DNA of 64,000 bases, taken from the NCBI GenBank assembly GCA_017302655.1, contig JAFLDE010000009.1, forward strand, positions 22,391 to 86,390. The letters run 5' to 3'. The stretch comes from Burkholderiales bacterium. GTDB taxonomy: Bacteria; Pseudomonadota; Gammaproteobacteria; Burkholderiales; Burkholderiaceae_C. The position numbers and the translations under genes were made by a program. Each line of letters starts with the position of its first letter. The stretch's first letter is position 1. Shown here piece after piece: positions 57,379 through 64,000 of this stretch. The notes beneath the pieces were generated by a model that ran no database searches, was not told the DNA's origin, and saw only the letters and a program-made list of their open reading frames with translations.

Positions 57379-57882
57379 ATGACGTCTGTTCGCCAGCTCC
57401 TGACCATCGCACTGCTCGCCCTGCCCCTGGCAGGTCACGCCTTCAAACACAAGCTGCAAGACTTCCACGACCCGGCGATGCTGGAAGAGGCCAAAGTGGT
57501 GGAGGTGAAGCCCGGCTTTGCCGCCGGTCTCAGCGGTGGCGCCTTCGACGCCAAGGGCAAGCTGGGCAAGACCGGCGCCGTCGGCATGGTCTGCGACACC
57601 TCGCGCAGCTCCGGCGAGAACGCCTATCGCGTGGTGAAGGTCAGTTCGGACGAGGCCCCCAATCTGCGCTGGGAAATCTGGGCGCGCACCGACTCCTCGC
57701 TCTTCGGCGCCCGCACGTATCAGAAGATCATGGGTCCGTTCCAGAACGGCGAGGAAACCAAGCTCATGTTCGTCAACAACGGCATTGGGCAGAGCATCGA
57801 ACGCAACGTGCTGGTCATCGTCTACTCGCCGACGGAGACCGAGCGCACCGTGCGGCTGGACATGAGCGAAGTACTGCGCTGA
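57379..57882 (+). CDS. Small exported protein of unknown function
   Basis: 167 residues. Signal peptide ending GHA (about 22), then KHKLQDFHDPAMLEEAKVVEVKPGFAAGLSGG. Beta-rich, one Cys, ending in VIVYSPTETERTVRLDMSEVL. No known domain. AAGGAA lies 9-10 bases before the ATG. Follows the lipoprotein gene by 34 bases, so the three unknown genes may form one transcript under the LytTR system. Confidence 0.6.
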   Translation: MTSVRQLLTIALLALPLAGHAFKHKLQDFHDPAMLEEAKVVEVKPGFAAGLSGGAFDAKGKLGKTGAVGMVCDTSRSSGENAYRVVKVSSDEAPNLRWEIWARTDSSLFGARTYQKIMGPFQNGEETKLMFVNNGIGQSIERNVLVIVYSPTETERTVRLDMSEVLR

Positions 57883-57887
57883 CTTGC

Positions 57888-59501
57888 TCAGGCTAGGCTG
57901 ACCGGCTGCCCGCCCAGTTCCCGGACGAGCTGCGTGGCCAGCTTGTTGACGATGCCGTAGATGCTGAGCTGCGGGTTGGCGCCGATGCTGGTCGGGAAGA
58001 GGCTGCCGTCGAGCACGGACAGGTTCTCCAGCTGCCAGTGCCGCCCGTCGGCGCGCACCACGCCCAGCTCGGGCACGCGCGACAGCGCGCAGCCGCCCAT
58101 CACATGGGCGCTCACCACCCGCGTGAGGTAGGGCTTCATGGGCAGCGCGGCGATGCCGGCCTGTGCCTCGCGCCAGGAGGTGTAGGGCGGTGCCTGCTCG
58201 TGCATGGGCTGGACCTCGCGCGCCCCGGCGGCGAACTGGATCTCGGCCATGGCCAGCAGCGCACGCCGCGCGCCCTCCCAGATGGCCGGGGTGAGCGGGT
58301 AGTCGAGCTCGGGGCTGCCGTCGCCCTTCAGGCGCACCTGGCCGCCAGGGCTGTCGGGCTGGAAGCCGTCGCGCAGCAGCGCCAGCAGCACCTGCTTGTG
58401 CGGGAAGCGGCCGAGCGCCTGGGCAAAGCCGGCGCCGAAGTCGGGCAGCGTAGTGGCCGACAGCAGCGGGTGCAGCGGTGGCGCTTCGAGCTTGAAGCCC
58501 AGCGGTCCATCGATCGGCTGGGTGCCGAGGTAGTGATCGGAATAGACCGTCTGCGGCGCGCCGCTCCAGGCCTCGATGCGCTCGTCGAAATCGGCCGCCG
58601 TGAGCACCACCGGGTGCAGGAAGGTGCGCCGGCCCAGCTGCGCATAGGGGTCGGGCGCGCGCGAGCGCAGCAGCAGCGCCGGGGAATTGATGGCGCCACC
58701 GGCCACCACCACGTGGCGGGCGCGCACCTGCGCCACGACACCGCCCAGGGCGGCGCTGTCCAGGCCCACGGGCTCGCACAGCAGGCTGTGCACCTGCTGT
58801 CCGTCGTGTTCCAGGCGCTGCACACGGGTCTGCACGTACAGGCGGGCGCCGGCGTCCAGCGCCGTGGGCAGGGTGCTCACCAGCATGGACTGCTTGGCAT
58901 TGGTCGGGCAGCCCAGGCCGCAGCTGCCCAGGTTCCAGCAGCCCTTCACGTTGCGGCGGATGCGCCCATGCGGCAGGCCCAGCTTCTCCATGCCGCGCGC
59001 CAGCACGGCGTTGTTCGGGTTCGGGTCGGTGGGCCAGTCTGCAATGCCCAGACGCTGCTCGGCCTGGGCGAACCAGGGAGCCAGCGTGGCGGGCTCGAAA
59101 CCCTGCAGGCCCAGCCGCTGCCGCCAGTAGTTCAGCGTGGGCTCGGGGGTGCGGAAGCTGCTCGTCCAGTTGACCGTGGTGCTGCCGCCCACGCAGCGGC
59201 CCTGCAGGATGTTGATGGCCTTGTCGGCCGTCTTGCGGCCGGCGGCTTCCTGGTAAAGCTGGGAGTAAGCCTCGGCCTCCAGCTGGCGAAAGTGCCGGCT
59301 GGAGCGCAGCGGCCCTTCCTCGATGACCAGCACCGACAGCCCGGCACGGCTCAGCAGCTCGGCGCTGATGCCGCCGCCGGCCCCGCTGCCGATGATGGCC
59401 ACGTCGACCTCCATCGTGGCGGGCAGCGGGCCATGCTCGCCGCCATGCACCTTCCAGCGCGCCAGACCGTCCTGGATGACATCGGGCAGGGTCTGGCTCA
59501 T
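57888..59501 (-). CDS. GMC-family FAD-dependent alcohol oxidoreductase
   Basis: 537 residues. FAD motif IIGSGAGGGISAELLSRAG near residue 35; GRCVGGSTTVNWT; a Cys-rich stretch GCWNLGSCGLGCPTNAKQS typical of long-chain-alcohol or cholesterol-type oxidases; C-terminal active-site region SAHVMGGCALS and NPQLSIYGIVNKLA. Oxidises an alcohol to an aldehyde. Overlaps the small partner gene by four bases, and an aldehyde dehydrogenase lies just upstream in the same unit, so together they convert an alcohol to an acid. Confidence 0.87.
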   Translation of the reverse strand: MSQTLPDVIQDGLARWKVHGGEHGPLPATMEVDVAIIGSGAGGGISAELLSRAGLSVLVIEEGPLRSSRHFRQLEAEAYSQLYQEAAGRKTADKAINILQGRCVGGSTTVNWTSSFRTPEPTLNYWRQRLGLQGFEPATLAPWFAQAEQRLGIADWPTDPNPNNAVLARGMEKLGLPHGRIRRNVKGCWNLGSCGLGCPTNAKQSMLVSTLPTALDAGARLYVQTRVQRLEHDGQQVHSLLCEPVGLDSAALGGVVAQVRARHVVVAGGAINSPALLLRSRAPDPYAQLGRRTFLHPVVLTAADFDERIEAWSGAPQTVYSDHYLGTQPIDGPLGFKLEAPPLHPLLSATTLPDFGAGFAQALGRFPHKQVLLALLRDGFQPDSPGGQVRLKGDGSPELDYPLTPAIWEGARRALLAMAEIQFAAGAREVQPMHEQAPPYTSWREAQAGIAALPMKPYLTRVVSAHVMGGCALSRVPELGVVRADGRHWQLENLSVLDGSLFPTSIGANPQLSIYGIVNKLATQLVRELGGQPVSLA

Positions 59502-59992
59502 GCGATGGCCCTCGGTCCGGGGTAGCCCACCGCGGCCCAGGAGGCGGGCTGGGCGAAGAAGGCCGCCATGTTCAGGTCGCGCAGCGCGAAGTAGGCCTGC
59601 TGGCGCGGGGCCAGTCGCGAGAAGCGCAGCTCCTGCAGCAGCGCGCGCCGCTCCGCCAGCGGCAGCTCGGCCAGGTCGGTGGCGCGGCCGAACAGGCCGA
59701 AGCGGCCGGCGGCATTGCAGGCCAGGCTGAGCAGCTGTTGCAGCTCGGCGCGCACCGCCGGCGGAAAGGCGGACACCGTGTCCTCGAAGTGCGTGAGGTG
59801 CGCCTGCAGCGCGGCGTCACCGGCAGGCAGCACGCCGTCCAGCAGCGCCTGGGCCAGCGCTCCCAGCTGGCGCCGGCCCGCAAGGCTGAGCCGGCGGCCT
59901 TCCAGCCCCGGTTGCCAGAGCGCGGCCAGGCCACCGCCCACGGCCAGCACAGCGATGCCGACCAGTCCCAGGGTGAAGAGGCGTCGCTGCAC
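59498..59992 (-). CDS. Small partner of the GMC oxidoreductase
   Basis: 164 residues. An N-terminal hydrophobic segment (about 8-27, TLGLVGIAVLAVGGGLAALW) anchors it. The rest is helical: LAQALLDGVLPAG is typical of the gluconate 2-dehydrogenase subunit 3-like family, which accompanies GMC catalytic subunits, and LRFSRLAPRQQAYFALRDLNMAAFF follows. GTG start at 59992 with GAGGAG 7 bases upstream. Likely holds the catalytic subunit at the membrane. Confidence 0.7.
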   Translation of the reverse strand: MQRRLFTLGLVGIAVLAVGGGLAALWQPGLEGRRLSLAGRRQLGALAQALLDGVLPAGDAALQAHLTHFEDTVSAFPPAVRAELQQLLSLACNAAGRFGLFGRATDLAELPLAERRALLQELRFSRLAPRQQAYFALRDLNMAAFFAQPASWAAVGYPGPRAIA

Positions 59993-60003
59993 GGCTCGGC
60001 TCC

Positions 60004-61422
60004 TCAGGCGATGCGCTTGAGCACCGCCAGCAGCCCCTCGAACACCGGCCCGTAGGGCGGGTAAAGCAGGCGGGTGGCGGCCAGCGGCGGGTTGTCGAAC
60101 ACCGGCTTGTCCTTGCTGAAGGTGCGGAAGCCCCACTCGCCGTGGTAGCTGCCCTGCCCCGAGGCGCCCACGCCGCCGAAGGGCTGCTCCTCTTGGCCCA
60201 GGTGCCAGATGCAATCGTTCAGCGTCACGCCGCCGGCGTGGGTCTCGCGCAGCACGCGCTCGCAGTCCTCGTTCTTCTTGCCGAACCAGTACAGCGCCAG
60301 CGGGCGCTCCTCGCGCTGGATGTGCTCGATGGCCTCGTCCAGCTCGGTGTAGGGAATGAGAGGCAGGATGGGGCCGAAGATCTCCTCGCGGCGCAACTGC
60401 ATCTCGGCCCGGCTCTTCAGCACCAGGGTGGGCGCGAGCTTGCGCGAGGCCGGGTTCAGCTTCTGCCCCTTGTGCGGCTGGATGAGCTGGGCGCCCATCG
60501 CCTTGGCCTCCACCAGCATGCCCTGCAGGCGCGCGTGGTGGCGCGGCGAGACGATGCTGCTGTAGTCGTCGTTGCCCTCCAACGTGGGGTAGAGCCGCTT
60601 CATGGCGGCGGCGATGGCATCGGCCAGCGGCCGGGCCATGTGCTTGGGCACCAGCACGTAGTCGGGCGCCACGCAGGTCTGCCCGGCGTTCACCAGCTTG
60701 CCGTGGGCAATGCGTTCGGCGGTGAGCAGCAGGTCGGCGCTCTCGTGCACCAAAGCTGGGCTCTTGCCGCCCAGCTCCAGCGTGACCGGGGTGAGGTTCG
60801 CCGCCGCCTGCTGCGCCACCTGCCGGCCCACGGCGGTGGAGCCGGTGAAGAACAGGTGGTCGAAGCGCAGGCTGGCGAAGGCCTGCGCCACCCGCGCATC
60901 ACCGGTGATGACGGTGAACTCGTCGGGCGCGAAGTACTGCGCCACCGCACGCGCCAGCAGCTGGCTGGTGCGGGGCGTCAGCTCGCTGGGCTTGAGCATC
61001 ACGCGGTTGCCGGCGGCCAGCGCCGCCACCACCGGCGCCAGCGCTAGCAGCACCGGGTAGTTCCAGGGCGCAATGACGCCCACCACGCCCAGCGGCTGCG
61101 GCATCAGCTTGTTGTTGCCGGGCAGAAAGTGCAGCGCCGTCTTCACGCGCTGCACCTGCATCCACTCACGCAGGTGCTTGAGCGCATGGCGCGTGGTCGC
61201 CTCCATCACGGCCAACTCGTACAGCTCGGTCTCGTGCCGGCTGCGCTGGCCGAAGTCGGCGCTCACCGCCTCGATGAATGCCTCGCCATGCTCGGCCACC
61301 AGGCGTCGCAGGCGCTGCAAGCGGTCACGGCGCTGGGCCAGCGTGGGGAAGGGTTCGCGCAGGTAGGCAGCGCGCTGCCCCTGCAGATGCAGGTGCAGGT
61401 GTTCGAGGGTGTCGGACTTCAT
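60004..61422 (-). CDS. Coniferyl-aldehyde-dehydrogenase-type ALDH
   Basis: 472 residues. Catalytic Cys250 in NAGQTCVAPDYVL, general-base Glu in TLELGGKSP, NAD loop FTGSTAVGRQVAQ, and VIAPWNYPVLLALAPVVAALAAGN. The motif wording and length fit the CalB group (coniferyl aldehyde and other aldehydes to acids). No signal peptide. First gene of the unit, 11 bases before the GMC partner. A lignin-derived alcohol or a long-chain alcohol are both plausible substrates. Confidence 0.88.
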   Translation of the reverse strand: MKSDTLEHLHLHLQGQRAAYLREPFPTLAQRRDRLQRLRRLVAEHGEAFIEAVSADFGQRSRHETELYELAVMEATTRHALKHLREWMQVQRVKTALHFLPGNNKLMPQPLGVVGVIAPWNYPVLLALAPVVAALAAGNRVMLKPSELTPRTSQLLARAVAQYFAPDEFTVITGDARVAQAFASLRFDHLFFTGSTAVGRQVAQQAAANLTPVTLELGGKSPALVHESADLLLTAERIAHGKLVNAGQTCVAPDYVLVPKHMARPLADAIAAAMKRLYPTLEGNDDYSSIVSPRHHARLQGMLVEAKAMGAQLIQPHKGQKLNPASRKLAPTLVLKSRAEMQLRREEIFGPILPLIPYTELDEAIEHIQREERPLALYWFGKKNEDCERVLRETHAGGVTLNDCIWHLGQEEQPFGGVGASGQGSYHGEWGFRTFSKDKPVFDNPPLAATRLLYPPYGPVFEGLLAVLKRIA

Positions 61423-61871
61423 GGCCCAAGCGTAGTGCGCCACCCGCCCCTTTTTGGGCCGGGGATGCCCTGGCTTAGAGCGGGTTGCCTAAGGGCAGGC
61501 TAACGCGAGCTGGACGGGTGGTTTGGCGCTGTGAGGCATCCAGCTGAGCGCTACCACCGCGCCCCCCTGAGAGGCGACTTTGTCTTGCAGACTGTGGGTG
61601 GACCTTGACAGGTTGGAATCGTCGTGCACGAGCGGGCATTTCCTCGGCATCCCAAGCCTTGGCCCGGAGAGCATGCTCATCGCACCGGCCTTTCAAGCGC
61701 CGTAGCGCGCCCTGGTTCTGGCGGCAGGCTGGCTGCCCCGCGAATGGGACTCGCACAGGTGCCATCTTGCGGATGGCAAGGGTCCGACCAAGCGCGACTA
61801 TTCAGTTCACCTTGAATACTCTATAGTCTTAATGCACACCAATTAGTTTCCAATCTCCGCAAAGGCCACCC
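61423..61871. other. Intergenic region, 449 bases, no gene recognised
   Basis: No open frame above 100 residues has a recognisable family. A 42-base stem-loop lies at 61517-61558 (GGTGGT with ACCACC at the ends, inner GGCGCT/AGCGCT). Base composition falls from about 61800. TATAGT at 61822-61827 is a possible -10 box for the downstream outer-membrane gene, but a matching -35 is not clear. The stretch could hold remnants of an old insertion. Confidence 0.4.
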
Positions 61872-62531
61872 ATGAACCCGCTTCTCCCCCAGCGCTGCAT
61901 CATCGGCATCGCCGCCACCATGCTTCTGGCCCCGTTGTCCGTAGCCGCCCAGGAGGATCAAGGGCTCTATGCCAGCGCCTACGGGGGGGCGAGCGCAGCG
62001 CCTTCGACAAGTTTTTCGGAGACCCGCTCGTCGGCGCAGGATGTCGGCGGCAAAGTCTCCTTTGGCAGCGGCATCGGCTTCGGTGCCGCCGTGGGTCACC
62101 GCTTCGGCAACGGTTGGGCCATCGAACTCGCCTGGGACGAGCGTGGCAACTTTCTCAAGCGCGTCGGTGGTGTGAAGGTGGATGGCAACGTCTTCTCATC
62201 GGTGGTGTTCTTGAACGGGTACTACCGTTTCCCCGCTCGCGGCGTAGTGAGACCGTTCTTCGGTGCGGGTCTGGGCCGTGTCCTTGCGCTGGACATCGAC
62301 ATCGACCGCGACGGCAAGGAACAGGAATACTCGCGAGAAAGTGGCGTGGCCTTCCAAGTCATCGCGGGAGGCGAGTACACCCTGTCCTCCCGCTGGAGTC
62401 TGAGCGGCGATGTGCGATGGAGCCGGATCAGCAGTGGCACCTTCGAGCCCACGACCGCCGGCACCGCGCTCATCGGCAAGCCGAGGTACCAACCTTTCTC
62501 GCTTAACCTGAGCTTCGGCTACCGGTTTTGA
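61872..62531 (+). CDS. Outer-membrane beta-barrel protein
   Basis: 219 residues. Signal peptide (ending VAAQ). Alternating strand pattern of an 8-stranded barrel: GLYASAYGGAS, GIGFGAAVGHRFGNGWAIELAWDER, VFLNGYYRFPA, RPFFGAGLGRVLAL, FQVIAGGEYTLSSRWSLSGDVRWSR, and a final SLNLSFGYRF with C-terminal Phe for BAM recognition. OmpW/OmpA-barrel type; function not assigned. Confidence 0.82.
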   Translation: MNPLLPQRCIIGIAATMLLAPLSVAAQEDQGLYASAYGGASAAPSTSFSETRSSAQDVGGKVSFGSGIGFGAAVGHRFGNGWAIELAWDERGNFLKRVGGVKVDGNVFSSVVFLNGYYRFPARGVVRPFFGAGLGRVLALDIDIDRDGKEQEYSRESGVAFQVIAGGEYTLSSRWSLSGDVRWSRISSGTFEPTTAGTALIGKPRYQPFSLNLSFGYRF

Positions 62532-62837
62532 GCGAGGGAGCGGGAGGCGTTCTGAGCATGGCAGCCTGAACGACCACGGAAGGCCGGGGTGTCGGGGGAT
62601 GCCAGCCGGTGTCTGCCCAAGCCCAACCTGCGCAAACCCGTGACGCCAGCCCGGTGAGCTTCGGATCCTTGACCGACACCCGGGCCTTGGTCCCACCCAA
62701 CTCGACGAGTTGACAAGGTTCCCGCTGAGCTCGACCCGCCAGCCCTCGACATCCGAGCAGAACCTGAAGTCCTGAGTCTTGCCCTGACTCGATCACCGAG
62801 TCCGTCACGGCAGGCCGTGGCCCCACACAATCCCCCC
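62532..62837. other. Intergenic region, 306 bases, no gene recognised
   Basis: A leftward open frame of about 107 codons covers most of the stretch (62503-62826) but overlaps the barrel gene end and shows no recognisable domain. No clear terminator T-run, tRNA or promoter is seen. It could be a relic of an insertion element. Confidence 0.35.
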
Positions 62838-63231
62838 ATGAAGATCGCAGTCCTGACCGGTGGGGGCGACTGCCCCGGATTGAACGCGGTGATCCGCGCT
62901 GTCACGCTGAGCCTGCTGCCCGAACACGAGGTGTTCGGCGTGGAGCGGGGGTTCTGGGGCTTGGTGCAGCGGCGGCTGCGCCCGCTAGATGCGGCGGCGG
63001 TGCGCGACCTGCTCGACGAGGGCGGCACGCTGCTCGGCACGCACAACCGCGCCGACCCCTTCCACTGGGAAGGGCGAGACGCCTCCGGCGAGGTGCTGCA
63101 CTGCCTGGGCGAGCAAGGCGTCGAGGCGCTGGTGGTGATTGGCGGCGACGGCAGCCTGACCATTGCCGAGCGCTTTGCGCGCCTGGGCGTGAAGATCGTC
63201 GGCGTGCCCAAGACGATCGACAACGACATCG
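62838..63231 (+). pseudogene. pfkA: 6-phosphofructokinase, N-terminal part, broken at the sequence junction
   Basis: Reads MKIAVLTGGGDCPGLNAVIRAV, GTHNRADPF, VIGGDGSLTIAERFA and GVPKTIDNDI, the ATP- and fructose-6-phosphate-binding part of the PFK family, about 131 of ~340-400 residues. TIDNDI should continue with the second half, but foreign sequence begins at about 63232 and the frame stops at 63269. The gene is probably intact in the source organism and cut by the junction, rather than a natural pseudogene. The GGGDCPG and TIDNDI wording leaves ATP- versus PPi-dependence open. Confidence 0.85.
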
Positions 63232-63437
63232 GGGATAGACCCAAAAGATCACAACATGTTGCAATTTGAGATATGATCAAAAATTTTTTTGTGTGTTTTT
63301 GAGAAATTTTCTAAGTACAGGGCAGCGTAATTTATAACGTTACATAACATCTAGGACGGGTAAATTCCTTACACGACATCTAGGACGGAACCAAAAAAAC
63401 TAAACTATTGTTCAATTCAATCGAATCAGTTAAATCA
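63232..63437. other. AT-rich segment of foreign origin, no bacterial gene
   Basis: Composition drops abruptly from about two-thirds G+C to well under half. Holds T-runs (63280-63320) and a 13-base direct repeat ACATCTAGGACGG at 63347-63359 and 63376-63388, spaced 29 bases. Looks like a eukaryotic 5' flank or UTR ahead of the ORF that starts at 63438. Confidence 0.55.
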
Positions 63438-64000
63438 ATGTTGAAGAAGAGATTTATTTTTGTGAGTATTATCATCTTACAGACCTTTGCACTGTTGTGG
63501 ACCATGCTTTTGCTTCACCAGCGCGACGCACAGCATGTGGTCAGCCGCGTTGTGTTTGAAAAGCCTCTATTGGAGCTTGCACACCGCAAGCTCACACGCA
63601 ATGGCGGCGGCGACAATGGCAACGTCCCCAGCGAGCCGCATCGTGCTGTACCACCATTTCAATACAACCAGAACAGTTCCACGGAAAAAGAGCACCCAAG
63701 GCACTGCCGCATAGGCGTGATTAGCACTTGGCCCCCTGCAAAATGCGGGATCGCAGAGTTCTCCAAAGATTTCGTTACTGCCTTAAAACAGTTCCCCGAA
63801 TTTCAACGAAGAGTTGACACATCAGACAAGGCGACAAAGGAGGACGAGGAAGTAGAGACGGACCTGCGGTGCTCGATTGAAGTCATACCTGTTGTCACTA
63901 TACGCGACTCTGCGGCGCACTACATGAAGCACCTGCAGGGCGGGGGAATGCTCATTGTGGACGACAAGACTGTTCCGTTTGAGCAGTTTTACCACAGCGT
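63438..64000 (+). CDS. Partial type II membrane glycosyltransferase, probably eukaryotic
   Basis: Open from ATG at 63438 to the window end, 187 codons. MLKKRF then a hydrophobic signal anchor (about 6-28, FIFVSIIILQTFALLWTMLL), a polar Ser/His/Asn-rich stem to about 90, and from residue 91 RIGVISTWPPAKCGIAEFS, the N-terminal motif of GT-B glycosyltransferases (GT4-like WPPxxCGIA). An N-terminal anchor plus stem plus catalytic domain is the layout of Golgi enzymes. G+C and codon use differ clearly from the upstream bacterial genes. Algal origin is a guess; a low-GC bacterium is the alternative. Confidence 0.6.
   Translation, partial: MLKKRFIFVSIIILQTFALLWTMLLLHQRDAQHVVSRVVFEKPLLELAHRKLTRNGGGDNGNVPSEPHRAVPPFQYNQNSSTEKEHPRHCRIGVISTWPPAKCGIAEFSKDFVTALKQFPEFQRRVDTSDKATKEDEEVETDLRCSIEVIPVVTIRDSAAHYMKHLQGGGMLIVDDKTVPFEQFYHS

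Overview
The first ~63.2 kb is a compact, GC-rich bacterial chromosome segment. Gene content points to a betaproteobacterium of the Burkholderiales (Roseateles/Inhella/Rubrivivax-like): phaA-phaB for polyhydroxybutyrate, a PEP-CTERM protein, glnA followed by ntrB-ntrC, beta-oxidation genes with acyl-CoA dehydrogenase, FadN-type enzyme and thiolase, and many 1- or 4-base gene overlaps. The genus is inferred from gene style only.

Layout: 1-1.3 kb end of a thiolase plus acetoacetyl-CoA reductase, then three 81-bp tandem repeats. 1.5-5.7 kb: a CHASE2 hybrid histidine kinase whose phospho-acceptor His is Gln, coupled to a LysM/FecR protein. 5.9-9.6 kb: AIM24-like, EI24-like, PEP-CTERM, DUF3617 and MoaB/CinA-like genes. 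9.7-14.4 kb: nitrogen control (sigma-54 promoter, glnA, ntrB, ntrC). 14.4-19.3 kb: EamA transporter, VOC and SGNH proteins, NAD(P)-binding oxidoreductase, enoyl-CoA hydratase, hydrolase, DUF1569. 19.4-26.7 kb: fatty-acid oxidation genes with a TetR regulator and palindromic operator. 26.8-28.95 kb: HNH protein, an unknown exported protein and a glycine-zipper lipoprotein.

29-51 kb is a pectin utilisation locus in three transcription units. A leftward unit (38.2 to 29.0 kb) carries kduD, a TogMNAB-like ABC importer, oligogalacturonate lyase, a fused pectin methylesterase-pectate lyase, and kdgR. A rightward unit (38.4-43.1 kb) carries kdgF, a TonB-dependent receptor, a rhamnogalacturonan acetylesterase-like SGNH hydrolase and ygjV. 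A second leftward unit (50.9 to 43.1 kb) carries kdgK, a PL1-type lyase, a GH43-type glycosidase, a TRAP uronate importer and an esterase. Four sites fitting GAANCNNNGTTYC, a KdgR-box-like pattern, sit at the two control regions. Together these explain capture of pectin fragments, depolymerisation, import as oligomers (ABC) or acids (TRAP), and conversion toward KDG-6-phosphate. kduI and the KDPG aldolase are not in the window.

51-63 kb: rlmJ; a TonB-C-like protein, a LytS kinase, a LytS-like pseudokinase and a LytTR regulator in one overlapping unit; three exported proteins of unknown function, two of which share a duplicated leader element; an alcohol/aldehyde oxidation unit (GMC oxidoreductase, small partner, coniferyl-aldehyde-type dehydrogenase); an outer-membrane barrel; and the start of pfkA.

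At about 63,231 pfkA breaks off inside its TIDNDI motif and base composition falls sharply. The last ~770 bases hold an AT-rich leader and an ORF open to the window end that encodes a signal anchor, a stem and a GT-B glycosyltransferase N-terminus. It looks eukaryotic (possibly algal). The window is therefore most likely a chimeric contig, though a real bacterial insertion in a eukaryotic genome is not excluded from sequence alone.
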